Origin: Streptomyces sp. T12
GTDB lineage: Bacteria > Actinomycetota > Actinomycetes > Streptomycetales > Streptomycetaceae
DNA: 64,000 nt
NCBI RefSeq assembly: GCF_028736035.1
Contig: NZ_CP117866.1
Coordinates: 4,650,001-4,714,000 of the forward strand
Direction of reading: 5' to 3'
A program made the position numbers and the translations under genes. Of this stretch, positions 24,858-33,827 are shown piece by piece. Positions within the stretch are counted from its first letter, which is position 1. The number at the start of each line of letters is the position of its first letter. The notes below the pieces were generated by a model. That model searched no databases, was not told the origin of the DNA, and saw only the letters and a program-made list of their open reading frames with translations.

Positions 24858-25762
24858 TTCGGCCGTTCCCCCCGCGCCGCAGCCCTAGCCATCGCCTCCA
24901 CCCGCTCCAACATCGGCATCGGATCCACCCCCACCGACCCGGGCAAGGCCTCCGCGATCTTCTCCGGCGTCCACCCGCCGGAGGCATACGCGGCACGCAA
25001 CTCCCGCGGCTGGGCCCACACCGCGATCTTCGCCCCCGCGACCGTGTACACCTGCCCCGTAACCCCGTGCTCCCGAGCAGGATCCGACAACAGGTAGACC
25101 ACCAACGCGGCGACGTCCTCCGGCTCCCCCATCTCCGCCAACTCGGTGGGAACCCCGGCCGACATCCGCGTACGAGCCACCGGCGCGACCGCGTTGGCGG
25201 TCACCCCGTACCGGTGCAGGCCCAGCGCGGCGCTCCGTACCAGCGAGATGACCCCGCCCTTCGCCGCGCTGTAGTTCGCCTGCGAAACCGACCCCTGGTG
25301 ATTGCCGCTGGTGAACCCGATCAAGGTCCCCGCCCGCTGCTTGCGCATCACCGCCGACGCGGCCCGGAACACCGTGAAGGTCCCCTTCAGATGTGTGGCG
25401 ACGACCGGGTCCCACTCCTCCTCGGTCATGTTGAACAGCATCCGCTCGCGCAGGATCCCGGCGACGCACACGACCCCGTCGATCCGCCCGTAGGCCGACA
25501 CGGCGGCGTCCACGACCCGCTGCCCACCGGCCATCGTGGACACGTCGTCGGCCACGGCGACCGCTTCGCCGCCCGCCGCCTCGATCTCCTTGACCACACC
25601 TTCGGCGACCTCACTCGTGGGCGAGACCCCGTCCACGGACACGCCATAGTCGTTGACGACCACCCGCGCCCCCTCGGCCGCGGCCGCCAAGGCCACGGCT
25701 CGCCCGATCCCCCGCCCGGCGCCCGTCACGGCGACGACCCTGCCTGCCAAGAAGTTCCCCAC
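24851..25762 (-). CDS. Short-chain dehydrogenase/reductase
   Basis: A 303-residue SDR resembling the dehydrogenase half of peroxisomal-type multifunctional proteins: NAD-binding TGAGRGIG, structural CVAG in place of NNAG, and the active site YSAAK (NYSAAKGGVISLV), with S in FTSGNHQGSVSQ. The C-terminal 60 residues (AAYASGGWTPEKI) are characteristic of hydroxyacyl-CoA dehydrogenases acting on bulky acyl-CoAs. First gene of the unit with the acyl-CoA and alcohol dehydrogenases, under the operator at 25785. Confidence 0.87.
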   Translation of the reverse strand: MGNFLAGRVVAVTGAGRGIGRAVALAAAAEGARVVVNDYGVSVDGVSPTSEVAEGVVKEIEAAGGEAVAVADDVSTMAGGQRVVDAAVSAYGRIDGVVCVAGILRERMLFNMTEEEWDPVVATHLKGTFTVFRAASAVMRKQRAGTLIGFTSGNHQGSVSQANYSAAKGGVISLVRSAALGLHRYGVTANAVAPVARTRMSAGVPTELAEMGEPEDVAALVVYLLSDPAREHGVTGQVYTVAGAKIAVWAQPRELRAAYASGGWTPEKIAEALPGSVGVDPMPMLERVEAMARAAARGERPNA

Positions 25763-25784
25763 GCCCCGGCCCCTTCCCGCGGTT

Positions 25785-25801
25785 TCTGACGGTCCGTTAG
25801 A
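25785..25801. promoter_or_regulatory. Operator TCTGAC-N5-GTTAGA in SDR/cyclase divergent promoter
   Basis: TCTGAC GGTCC GTTAGA, one mismatch from the regulon consensus. A degenerate half-site CCGTCAGA at 25821-25828 lies 22 bases further, on the cyclase side. Positioned to control both divergent genes. Confidence 0.65.
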
Positions 25802-25857
25802 TTCGACTTGATTCTACGACCCGTCAGATACGCGGAGACAAGCCCCGGGGAGGACTC

Positions 25858-26784
25858 ATGTCACTGCCGGATGCGTTCCACGAGATCGCCAAGCGCGTGA
25901 ACAACTGGGGCCGTTGGGGGGCGGACGACGAGATCGGCACCCTCAACCTGATCACCGACGAGGTGGTCCGCGAGGCGGCCGCCTGCGTCCGCACCGGCCG
26001 TCGCGTCCCCCTGGCCCTCCCCCTGCAGCAGGACGGCATACAGACCGGCATGATCCCCGGCCGCGTCAACCCGCTGCACACCATGGTGCAGATCAACCAG
26101 GAAATCTTCGGGCCGGGAACCATCGCATGCAGCGACGACGCCGTGACGATGGGGCTGCAGGCCGCGACCCACTGGGACGCACTCACCCACGTCTCCCACT
26201 CGGGCCGGCTCTACAACGGCCGCCCCGCCGGCACCATCACCCCGCACGGCGGCGCCGAGTTCAGCGGCATCGACAAGGCACGGCACATCGTCTCGCGGGG
26301 CGTACTGCTCGACGTGGCACGCGCGCGTGGCGTCACACGGCTCGACGGCGGCCACGCGGTCACGCCGGAGGACCTGGAGGCGGCCGAGGAACTCGCGGGC
26401 ACACGCGTGCGTGCCGGCGACATCGTGCTCGTACGGACGGGGCAGATCCAGGTCTGTCTCGCGGGCGACAAGCACGGGTACGGCTACCCCTCGCCCGGTC
26501 TGTCGATCCGTACGCCGGAGTGGTTCCACGCACGCGACGTGGCGGCCGTCGCGAACGACACCCTCACATTTGAGATCTTTCCGCCCGAGATCGAGAATCT
26601 GTGGCTGCCCGTGCACGCGCTCGACCTGGTGGAAATGGGGATGCTCCAGGGCCAGAACTGGAATCTCGAAGAGTTGTCCACAGCCTGTGGAGAAGCGGGC
26701 CGCTACGCGTTCCTGCTGTCGGCGATGCCCGAGCCCTTCGTCGGCGGTACGGGAACTCCCGTGGCACCCGTGGCGGTGCTCTGA
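25858..26784 (+). CDS. Cyclase-family protein (kynurenine formamidase-like hydrolase)
   Basis: A 308-residue metal-dependent hydrolase. ATHWDALTHVSHSG contains the family's HxxxH-type metal-binding segment in the variant HWDALTHVSH. VLVRTGQIQ and a C-terminal LPVHALDLVEMGMLQGQNWN complete the fold. Members hydrolyse amides or lactone-like rings. Divergent from the SDR gene and sharing its operator, so it may open a ring in the same catabolic route. That is inference. Confidence 0.85.
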   Translation: MSLPDAFHEIAKRVNNWGRWGADDEIGTLNLITDEVVREAAACVRTGRRVPLALPLQQDGIQTGMIPGRVNPLHTMVQINQEIFGPGTIACSDDAVTMGLQAATHWDALTHVSHSGRLYNGRPAGTITPHGGAEFSGIDKARHIVSRGVLLDVARARGVTRLDGGHAVTPEDLEAAEELAGTRVRAGDIVLVRTGQIQVCLAGDKHGYGYPSPGLSIRTPEWFHARDVAAVANDTLTFEIFPPEIENLWLPVHALDLVEMGMLQGQNWNLEELSTACGEAGRYAFLLSAMPEPFVGGTGTPVAPVAVL

Positions 26785-27150
26785 CGAGGTCGGCTGGCGG
26801 CGCGGCGGTGATCGCCCCGAGCACGGCACCGCGCGCCGCCATCCGACTCCGGCGTACCCGCCCCGTCTCTCCGGGCCCTGAGAGAACCGACGCCGAATCG
26901 CGACCCACACTCGGCGAGGGCCCCCGTCACCGAAACCCTCGTCGTCCCCTCGCGGCGAATCGCTGAACACAAGCGTGATCAACCGGACACGCGACGTCAA
27001 CACCCACTCGGTGATTTGTTACTTACGCCCTATTTACAGAAGGCGCGCACAGAAGCATGTCCGGGCGCACCGACGCTCGCCCACACAGGGGTGACAGCGC
27101 TTTCTGCAACCGTGCACCGAACCCGGCGGAGTTGGCGCACCGTGCGCCCG
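26785..27150. other. Non-coding gap between convergent genes
   Basis: About 365 bases between the convergent cyclase and RsbW-like genes. No gene, clear repeat or strong terminator stands out; GC drops around 27010-27050. Confidence 0.5.
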
Positions 27151-27627
27151 TCACACCGCTTCGTAGGCGAGCCCCTCGTACGCCGACGCCCCGCTCCCGT
27201 AGGCGGAAGCGGGCCCGTGCGACTCCGATTCGCGGTCCAGTTCGCACCAGATCCGCTTGCCGGCACCTTCACAGCTCCAGCCCCACCGGTCCGCGAGGCC
27301 GTCGACGAGCGCGAGGCCCCGGCCGCCGGTGGCGTCGCCGTCGACACACCGGGGCACGGGGGCACGGTCGCTGCGGTCGGCGACCTCCAGCCGTACGGTG
27401 GCGGACTCCTCGGCCGCGCCTGGCAGGGACAGTCGCAGCACGGCCGGGCAACCGGTGTGCACCACGGCGTTGGTGACCAGTTCGGAGATGAGCAGGATCA
27501 GCGTCTCGGCGAGCGGTTCGTCGGCCTCTATCCCGGAACCGGCAAGCCGCGAGCGGGCCCACCGCCGGGCTCGCCCCACCTCAGCGGGGTCGGGCCGGAT
27601 CTCCAGCTGCACTTGAAGCACCTGCAC
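27151..27627 (-). CDS. RsbW/SpoIIAB-like ATP-binding protein (HATPase_c_2)
   Basis: A 158-residue GHKL ATPase. N box ILLISELVTNAVVH, G1 box VADRSDRAPVPR and G2 box GGRGLALVDGLADRWG. The C terminus has a short tail rich in Ser/Ala/Tyr. Streptomyces has many such anti-sigma-like kinases; partners are usually STAS antagonists or regulatory proteins. None is adjacent; the nearest STAS gene is at 32.5 kb. Confidence 0.85.
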   Translation of the reverse strand: MQVLQVQLEIRPDPAEVGRARRWARSRLAGSGIEADEPLAETLILLISELVTNAVVHTGCPAVLRLSLPGAAEESATVRLEVADRSDRAPVPRCVDGDATGGRGLALVDGLADRWGWSCEGAGKRIWCELDRESESHGPASAYGSGASAYEGLAYEAV

Positions 27628-28120
27628 CGCTCACACCATCCGAACCGGCGGACACTTAGCCCCGCGCCTCACGAGGGCCACGATCCTAGCCATTCTTTTC
27701 ATGGCCAGAACAATGGCCAAAGCCAGGGTCACGGAACGTGAATCCCTTAGCTGACAGCATGGTTGACGTACAGTCACCCCAACAAGCGCTTCGGGCATAT
27801 TCCAGCGCGAAGGAGTACCCCTGCGGCATACTGTGCGACGCTTGTTGCGGGGAGTCGAACAGGCGGGAGCAGAGAGCCCTTCCGCCCTGCGAGCACTGGC
27901 GCGCACCGCCGGATCCGGCGCCGCCTCAAGGGCAACTCCGGCATGGCTCGTGCTCGGAACCACTCGCATCTCACACAAGGTACCGGAGCGGGCAGTCGAC
28001 TCCAGGCCGTGACGAGTCACGCGTAGGACACAACCCGATATCAACGCTCCGTAATTCCGGTATGCCACAATCCGCGACATCCGCGCAGGCCCCGTCGGTG
28101 ATGCCGCAGACCAGGCGGTC
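27628..28120. other. Non-coding gap upstream of RsbW-like gene
   Basis: About 490 bases with lower GC than the flanks. Several frames are open but none has a good start, ribosome site or codon pattern. Probably holds the promoter of the RsbW-like gene. Confidence 0.5.
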
Positions 28121-28999
28121 TTAGATCGGCTGTGCGAGAAGTTCGGCGGCCAGACTCTCCTCACTCTCCGTAGCGTCACCCGCACGGTGTGTCCGTACCC
28201 ATGCGCGCTTCAGATGCAGGTGGACCTCGAACTCCCAGGTGAATCCCATGCCGCCGTGCACCTGAAGACAGTCGCGGGCACCCCGCACGGCGGCCTCGTC
28301 GGCGAGCAGCCGGGCGGTGTCGATGTCCGCCGCGTCGGCGGTGACGGCCGCGGCGTAGACGGCGGCGCGGGCGGTCTCCGTCCGCACCAGCATGTCCGCG
28401 CACAGGTGTTTCACCGCCTGGAAGCCCCCGATCGGCTGCCCGAACTGCTCGCGGGCCCGGGCGTGTTGCACGGCCAGCTCGCACGCACGCGTGGCGCTGC
28501 CGAGTTGCTCGGCGGCGGTCAGGAGTACGGCGACGGGGTCCACGCCGCGGGCCACGGGAACCCGGTGCAGGGGCGTCAGCGGATCCACCGACCGCAGCGG
28601 TACGGCCCCCGCCGCGTCCCCCCGTACGACGTCCGCCTCCGTGAGCCACTCCACCAGCCCGCACGCGCCGACGTCCGCCACGACCGCCTCCCCAGTGGCC
28701 GCGCCCGACACCTCCCCGGCCGCGAGATGCGTGGCCACCAAGGGCCCGGGCAGCAGCGTCCGCCCCGCCTCCTCGAAGGCCAACACCGCCTCGGGCAGCC
28801 CGAGTCCGACGCCGCCCCGCGCCTCCGGCAGCCGTAGCGCGAAGAACCCGGCCACGCCGAGCTCCCGCCACAGCGCCCGGTCCAGGCGGCCGGGCTCGTC
28901 GACGGCGGCCCGCAGCACCTCCCGGCCGAAGCGCCGCGCCAGCAACTCCCGCACACCGTCCCGCAACGCCCGCTGGTCCTCGGTCAGTTGGAAACGCAT
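28121..28999 (-). CDS. Acyl-CoA dehydrogenase, short subunit of heteromeric pair
   Basis: At 292 residues it is shorter than the usual 380 or so. The N-terminal helical domain and the C-terminal domain (ACELAVQHARAREQFGQPIG, VHGGMGFTWEFEVHLHLKRA) are present, but the middle beta domain is reduced. This is the pattern of one subunit of alpha2beta2 dehydrogenases such as the mycobacterial ChsE1-ChsE2 steroid side-chain enzymes. The partner gene lies 3 bases upstream. The pair probably acts on CoA esters of bulky ring compounds. Confidence 0.85.
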   Translation of the reverse strand: MRFQLTEDQRALRDGVRELLARRFGREVLRAAVDEPGRLDRALWRELGVAGFFALRLPEARGGVGLGLPEAVLAFEEAGRTLLPGPLVATHLAAGEVSGAATGEAVVADVGACGLVEWLTEADVVRGDAAGAVPLRSVDPLTPLHRVPVARGVDPVAVLLTAAEQLGSATRACELAVQHARAREQFGQPIGGFQAVKHLCADMLVRTETARAAVYAAAVTADAADIDTARLLADEAAVRGARDCLQVHGGMGFTWEFEVHLHLKRAWVRTHRAGDATESEESLAAELLAQPI

Positions 29000-29002
29000 C
29001 CG

Positions 29003-30136
29003 TCACCGCCCCTTCGGCAGCCCGAGGATCCGCTCGGCCACGATGTTCCGCTGGATCTGCGAGGTGCCGGCCGCGATGGTGTAGGACAGCGAGGACAGCC
29101 GGTCGAGCACCCACGGCTGGTCCAGGTCCAGTGACTGCGGCCCCAGTACGTCGGCGGCGGCGCCATAGAGCTCCTGACGGGCGTGCGAATACCTCAGTTT
29201 GAAAACCGAACCCCCGACCCCCGGCACCCCGCCCGTCCGTTCCGCCTCGCTCACGTTCCACTGCGTCAGCCGCCACAGCGCCCGGAACTCGGCGTTCAGC
29301 CGCCCGAGCCTTCGCCGCAGCACCGGATCGTCCCAGCGGCCGTTCTTGCGCGCCTCACCGGCGAGTTCGCGCAGCACCCGACGGCACGCGACGACCTCGC
29401 CCACGAAGGCCGTACCGCGCTCGAAGGACAGGGTCACCATCGTCACGCGCCAGCCGTCGTTCTCGTCCCCGACCCGGTTGGCGACCGGCACCCGCACCTC
29501 GTCGAGGAACACCTCGGCGAACTCGGCCGACCCGGCCAGGGTCCTCAGCGGCCGTACGGTGATGCCCGGCGCGCCCATGGGCATGGCCAGCCAGCTGATC
29601 CCACGATGCTTGGGGGCCTGCGGGTCGGTGCGCACCAACAGCTCGCACCAGTCGGCCACTTCGGCGTGGGATGTCCAGATCTTGGACCCGCTCACCACAT
29701 AGTCGTCGCCGTCCCTACGCGCGCGCGTGCGCAGCGCCGCGAGGTCGGATCCGGCGTCCGGTTCGCTGAAGCCCTGACACCAGACCTCCTCTCCGCGCAG
29801 GATCGGCGGCAGCCAGCGCGCCCGCTGCTCGGCGGTCCCCTCGGCGGCGATGGTCGGCCCCGCGTGCAGCAGCCCGACGAATCCCGCACCCACGTAGGGC
29901 GCGCCCGCCTTCTCGGTCTCCTCCAGGAAGATCAGCCGTACGGTCGGGGACGCGTCCCAGTGGACATCGGCGTACCCGGCGTCGTAGAGCCTGCGCTGCC
30001 AGCCGAGGTCGTAGGCGCGGCGTCCCGGCCAGTCGTCCGGGGAGGGCTTCGGCGGAAGGGTGGGGAGCGCCTTGGCCAGCCACTCCCGCAACCGGGCGCG
30101 GAACTCCTCTTCTTCGGGCGTGTACGCCAGATCCAC
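29003..30136 (-). CDS. Acyl-CoA dehydrogenase, long subunit of heteromeric pair
   Basis: A 377-residue dehydrogenase with WCQGFSEPDAGSDLAALRTR, SKIWTSHAEVADWCELLVRT and a C-terminal AAGTSQIQRNIVAERILGLP. Closest in style to FadE-type partners in steroid catabolism. It starts 34 bases from the operator at 30170 and is transcribed with the short subunit. Complementary FAD and active-site contributions of the two chains are expected from the family but not provable here. Confidence 0.88.
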   Translation of the reverse strand: MDLAYTPEEEEFRARLREWLAKALPTLPPKPSPDDWPGRRAYDLGWQRRLYDAGYADVHWDASPTVRLIFLEETEKAGAPYVGAGFVGLLHAGPTIAAEGTAEQRARWLPPILRGEEVWCQGFSEPDAGSDLAALRTRARRDGDDYVVSGSKIWTSHAEVADWCELLVRTDPQAPKHRGISWLAMPMGAPGITVRPLRTLAGSAEFAEVFLDEVRVPVANRVGDENDGWRVTMVTLSFERGTAFVGEVVACRRVLRELAGEARKNGRWDDPVLRRRLGRLNAEFRALWRLTQWNVSEAERTGGVPGVGGSVFKLRYSHARQELYGAAADVLGPQSLDLDQPWVLDRLSSLSYTIAAGTSQIQRNIVAERILGLPKGR

Positions 30137-30169
30137 GTGCCGGACCCCCTCCGCCGGAAGTACCAGAGA

Positions 30170-30186
30170 CCTGATGGGCCGTCAGA
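30170..30186. promoter_or_regulatory. Operator CCTGAT-N5-GTCAGA, dehydrogenase-pair promoter
   Basis: CCTGAT GGGCC GTCAGA: two mismatches in the left arm, right arm perfect. Lies 34 bases upstream of the long-subunit start. Confidence 0.6.
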
Positions 30187-30261
30187 TTTCCAGAGCCAAC
30201 TGGAAGGCTAGACCCGCACCCCTGGACCGACAAGGCGGTGAGCCCTACGCTCTGCCCACCA

Positions 30262-30278
30262 TCTGACTGACCGTCAGC
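30262..30278. promoter_or_regulatory. Operator TCTGAC-N5-GTCAGC, acyl-CoA ligase promoter
   Basis: TCTGAC TGACC GTCAGC, 18 bases before the ATG at 30296. Together with the site at 30170 it brackets the divergent promoter region. Confidence 0.7.
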
Positions 30279-30295
30279 TAATGCAGGGGGCTGTC

Positions 30296-31801
30296 ATGAA
30301 CGACACCGCTCACGCCCTGAGTTCCTCGCGCACCCTCTGGGACCTGGTCGCCCGGCGCGCCGAGCGCACCCCCGACCGACCCGTCCTCCTCCAGGACGAG
30401 CGCTCCCTGTCCTTCGGCGACCTACGCGCGCGTGCCGAGCGCGTGGCGGCGGGCCTGTACGACATGGGCGTACGCCCCGGCACGGTCGTCGCCTGGCAGC
30501 TGCCCACCCGCATCGAGACGGCCCTGCTCTCCTGCGCTCTGGCCCGCCTGGGCGCCGTACAGTCGCCGGTCATCCCGTTCTACCGGGACCGTGAAGTCGG
30601 TTTCGCGCTGCGGGAGTCGAAGGCGGAGTTTTTCGCGGTGCCGGGCGAGTGGCGGGGCTTCGACCACACGGAGATGGCGCGGAGGCTGGGTGCGAAGGGG
30701 GTCTTCGAGGCGTATGACAGCCTGCCCGACGGCGATCCTTCGGTACTGCCCCCGCCGCCCGCCGAGGGCACCTCGGTGCGCTGGATCTACTGGACCTCGG
30801 GGACGACCTCCGACCCCAAGGGCGTACTGCACACCGACCGCTCACTGATCGCGGGCGGCTCCTGCCTTGCGCACGCGCTGCGTCCGACCGCAGACGACGT
30901 GGGGTCGATCGCCTTCCCGTACGCGCACATAGGCGGCCCGGACTACATGGTGATGCTGCTGTTGTACGGCTTCCCGGCGGTGATGTTCGAGCAGTTCGCG
31001 CTGCCGGACGCGCTGGCGGCGTACCGCCGGCACGGCGTGACGATCGCCGGCGGGTCGACGGCCTTCTACTCGATGTTCCTGGCCGAGCAGCGCAAGGAGC
31101 CGGGCGGTGGGAAGGTCGTGCCCTCGCTGCGGCTGCTGGCGGGCGGCGGGGCGCCGAAGCCGCCGGAGCTGTATCACGCCGTGGTCCGCGAGATGGGGGT
31201 GCAGCTCACGCACGGATACGGCATGACCGAGGTGCCGATGATCACGATGGGGGCGCCGGACGACACGGCGGAGAACCTGGCGACGACGGAGGGGCGGCCG
31301 CCGCGGGAGATGGAGATACGGATCGTCGAGGGTGAAGTGCGGCTGCGCGGGGAGGCGGTGTGCCGGGGTTATCTGGATCCGGCGCAGACGGCGGCGGCCT
31401 TCGACGAGGAGGGGTTCCTGCGGACCGGTGACCTCGGCTATCTGACGGACAGCGGGCATCTGGTGCTGACCGGCCGGCTCAAGGACGTGATCATCCGCAA
31501 GGGCGAGAACGTCTCGGCGAAGGAGATCGAGGACCTGCTGCACCGGCATCCGGCGGTCGGGGACGTGGCGGTGATCGGGCTGCCGGACGCGGAGCGCGGG
31601 GAACGGGTCTGCGCGGTGGTGGAACAGCCGGCCGGCGCGCACAAGCCGACGTTGGAGGAGCTGACGTCGTATCTGCGCGGGGAAGGGCTGTCGACGCACA
31701 AGCTGCCGGAGCAGCTGGAGGTGGTGGACGCCCTTCCGCGCAACGACACCCTGCGGAAAGTGCTCAAGTACAAGCTCAGGGAGCGCTTCTCAGGGGCGTA
31801 G
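30296..31801 (+). CDS. AMP-dependent acyl-CoA synthetase/ligase
   Basis: A 501-residue adenylate-forming ligase. P-loop YWTSGTTSDPKGV, A5-type motif THGYGMTEVP, GRLKDVIIRKGENVSAKEIE and the catalytic lysine near LPRNDTLRKVLKYKL. The group includes cyclohexanecarboxylate-CoA and fatty-acyl ligases. ATG 30296 is chosen because AGGGGG at 30285-30290 is 5 bases away. Divergent from the dehydrogenase pair under matched operators, so it likely activates the acid that the pair then dehydrogenates. Confidence 0.88.
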   Translation: MNDTAHALSSSRTLWDLVARRAERTPDRPVLLQDERSLSFGDLRARAERVAAGLYDMGVRPGTVVAWQLPTRIETALLSCALARLGAVQSPVIPFYRDREVGFALRESKAEFFAVPGEWRGFDHTEMARRLGAKGVFEAYDSLPDGDPSVLPPPPAEGTSVRWIYWTSGTTSDPKGVLHTDRSLIAGGSCLAHALRPTADDVGSIAFPYAHIGGPDYMVMLLLYGFPAVMFEQFALPDALAAYRRHGVTIAGGSTAFYSMFLAEQRKEPGGGKVVPSLRLLAGGGAPKPPELYHAVVREMGVQLTHGYGMTEVPMITMGAPDDTAENLATTEGRPPREMEIRIVEGEVRLRGEAVCRGYLDPAQTAAAFDEEGFLRTGDLGYLTDSGHLVLTGRLKDVIIRKGENVSAKEIEDLLHRHPAVGDVAVIGLPDAERGERVCAVVEQPAGAHKPTLEELTSYLRGEGLSTHKLPEQLEVVDALPRNDTLRKVLKYKLRERFSGA

Positions 31802-31819
31802 GGACCAGCGGTGCTCGTC

Positions 31820-32332
31820 TCATTCGGGCACGGTGAAGTAGCGGGCGAACGCGGTCACGATCTCGCCCTCGGCCACCTTGCCGTCGCTGTCCGCGTCGAG
31901 CGTGGCGGCGGCCGCCTTGGCGACCTCCTGCTGCACGCCGAGGCAGACGAGCACGCGCGCGGTGTCGGCGACGGTGGCGGATCCGTCGCCGTCGGGGTCG
32001 GCCACGGCGAGGGCGGCGTGCAGGAAGGGGCGGGCGATCTCGGCGAACCGGTCCGGGTTGTCACGCAGCCGCTTGACCGCGCCGTTCACGAACTCCTCGC
32101 GGGTGATGCGCTGGTCGCCATCCCGGTCCGCGATACCCGCCATGCCCTGCCAGAACGCCTCGGCGCCGATGTACAGGGCCTGGCCCTTGTCGGACCGGGC
32201 GGCAGTGCCGAACTCCGCGAGCAGCGCCTTGGCCGCCGCGTTGAAGTCCTCCCGGTCGATGTAGCCGTTGCCGTCCTGGTCGAAGGTGGCGAACCGGGCG
32301 GCGATCCTGCGCTCGTACTCGCTGCTGACCAT
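31820..32332 (-). CDS. EF-hand calcium-binding protein, calerythrin-like
   Basis: A 170-residue acidic cytoplasmic protein with four EF-hand loops: DQDGNGYIDRED, DRDGDQRITREE, DPDGDGSATVAD and DADSDGKVAEGE. Loop 3 has a degenerate -Z position (D where E is usual), so it may bind weakly. The arrangement matches actinobacterial calerythrin/CabB proteins, which buffer or sense calcium. Convergent with the acyl-CoA ligase gene, 18 bases apart. Confidence 0.9.
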   Translation of the reverse strand: MVSSEYERRIAARFATFDQDGNGYIDREDFNAAAKALLAEFGTAARSDKGQALYIGAEAFWQGMAGIADRDGDQRITREEFVNGAVKRLRDNPDRFAEIARPFLHAALAVADPDGDGSATVADTARVLVCLGVQQEVAKAAAATLDADSDGKVAEGEIVTAFARYFTVPE

Positions 32333-32500
32333 GTCTTATCGGGCCGCCTTACGTGACGTGGGGTGCATCTCGCACGGAGCGTACGACGCCGGGGGCCGTC
32401 CGGGCGCGGGAAAGCGGCGGTTGTGCCAAGACCGGGGGAATTTTGGGACAACGGTGTGGCACTTCGAGTGGGGTGTCGCCGCGACCCGGGTCGGGGCCGG

Positions 32501-32911
32501 TCAGGCCGACAGTGGCCGGGCGTCGTCCGCGACCGCCGCCGCGACGTCCGGATAGACCTCGAAGAGCCGGCGTACGCCCAGCGCGCCCAGGACCCGGTTG
32601 ACGTGCGACCCGTCCGCCGCGCCCTGCGCCGGGAGTATCAGCCGCAGGCTGCCCTGACAGGAGCGGATGAGGCGGCGGGCGGCGATGAGGACGCCCACGC
32701 CGCTGGAGTCGCAGAACATGACCTCGGAGAGGTCGAGGACGAGGCTGTGACGCCCCTCGGCCACCACGTCATGGATGTGCTGACGCATCACCGGCGAGGT
32801 CACCAGATCCAACTCGCCGGACACCTGGAGCACAGCCCAGTCGCCTTGTTCGCCACCGGTCACTTTCAACGTCACCACCACGCCCCTCGCCGGCCGAAAC
32901 GGAAGCGACAC
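32501..32911 (-). CDS. STAS-domain anti-sigma factor antagonist
   Basis: A 136-residue SpoIIAA-like protein: VLQVSGELDLVTSPVMR, LVLDLSEVMFCDSSGVGVL with the phosphorylatable serine at CDSSG, and a C-terminal LFEVYPDVAAAV helix. Partner-switching component that would titrate an RsbW-like kinase. The nearest candidate in the window is at 27.2 kb; pairing is speculative. Confidence 0.88.
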   Translation of the reverse strand: MSLPFRPARGVVVTLKVTGGEQGDWAVLQVSGELDLVTSPVMRQHIHDVVAEGRHSLVLDLSEVMFCDSSGVGVLIAARRLIRSCQGSLRLILPAQGAADGSHVNRVLGALGVRRLFEVYPDVAAAVADDARPLSA

Positions 32912-33242
32912 CTACGCTTCCTTGCAGCGCGGCTGCCCAGCGGCTGTTCCCTGAAACACCTTCACGAAAACGGTCACCGATCAGAAGAGGCTTGTTTCAA
33001 TCGCATTCGATCCTGTTCGATCGGTTCCGATCGCACGGTGGCCGGGTAACCGAGCGACTGCAAGACCGGCCAGGCAGGACAGACAGGACAGACAGGACAG
33101 ACGGAACAAGGTCCACTACCACCCACTGCTAGTCGAGGGGCGCACAATGCGACAAAGGGGCGTGCGCTGTCAGACGTGCCGACTACATTCGGGGAGAAGG
33201 TGGACGCACGCTGGACAGGGACGGACCGGTGAGGGGGGCCGC
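32912..33242. promoter_or_regulatory. Divergent promoter region between STAS and sigma genes
   Basis: About 330 non-coding bases. It holds AGGACAGAC direct repeats at about 33074-33101 and a GATC-rich stretch (TTCGATC, TTCGATCGG, TTCCGATCG) near 33004-33034 that could bind a regulator. No gene seen. Confidence 0.45.
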
Positions 33243-33827
33243 ATGGCGAAGAAGGACGCACCGCCGCGCTGGGACCGCAAGATGCAGCAGCGGCTCACCC
33301 GCGGCGAGGCGGCCGCCCTCGGCGAGCTCTACGACCGCTTCGCCTCGCTCGTGCACGGCCTGGCCCACACCGTGCTGGGCGACGAGCGCGCCGCCGACCG
33401 CATCACCCGCGACGTCTTCGCGCACGTCTGGGAGCACCCGGACGCCTACGACCCCAAGCAGGGCCCGCTGCGTTCCTGGGTCGCCACGCTGACCCACCGC
33501 CTCGCCGTGCAGCGGCTGCGCGACACCGAGACCGCCGCCCTCGTCCGGGCCGGCCAGAGCTCCACCGAGGAGCTGGAGCGCAAGGTGCGCCACGCCTCGG
33601 TCGCCGCCCGCGCCGACTACATCGTCCAGTCCATGCCCGTCCCGCTGCGCGCCGCCCTGGAGCTGGCCTACTTCCAGCGCCGTGACTACCGCCAGACCGC
33701 CGCCGACCTCGGCGTCACCGAGGACGAGGCCCGCCGCCGCCTCCGCCTGGGCCTGCAGCTGCTGTCCACGGCCCACGACGCGGGAGCCGCGCCCGGGGCA
33801 CCGCCGGGCTACGGGGGTGCGGTGTGA
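33243..33827 (+). CDS. ECF-type RNA polymerase sigma factor
   Basis: A 194-residue sigma-70 family protein. Region 2 is GELYDRFASLVHGLAHTVLG with DVFAHVWEHPDAYDPKQG and LRSWVATLTHRLAVQRLR. Region 4 is LRAALELAYFQRRDYRQTAA with DLGVTEDEARRRLRLGLQLL. ATG 33243 follows a G-rich ribosome site. The stop overlaps the GTG of the anti-sigma gene (GTGA), typical of a sigma/anti-sigma pair. Confidence 0.88.
   Translation: MAKKDAPPRWDRKMQQRLTRGEAAALGELYDRFASLVHGLAHTVLGDERAADRITRDVFAHVWEHPDAYDPKQGPLRSWVATLTHRLAVQRLRDTETAALVRAGQSSTEELERKVRHASVAARADYIVQSMPVPLRAALELAYFQRRDYRQTAADLGVTEDEARRRLRLGLQLLSTAHDAGAAPGAPPGYGGAV

Noticed and set aside
27738..28124. A 128-codon plus-strand frame in the gap at 27.7-28.1 kb
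   Set aside because: No ribosome site, no GC-skewed third positions and no recognisable domain.
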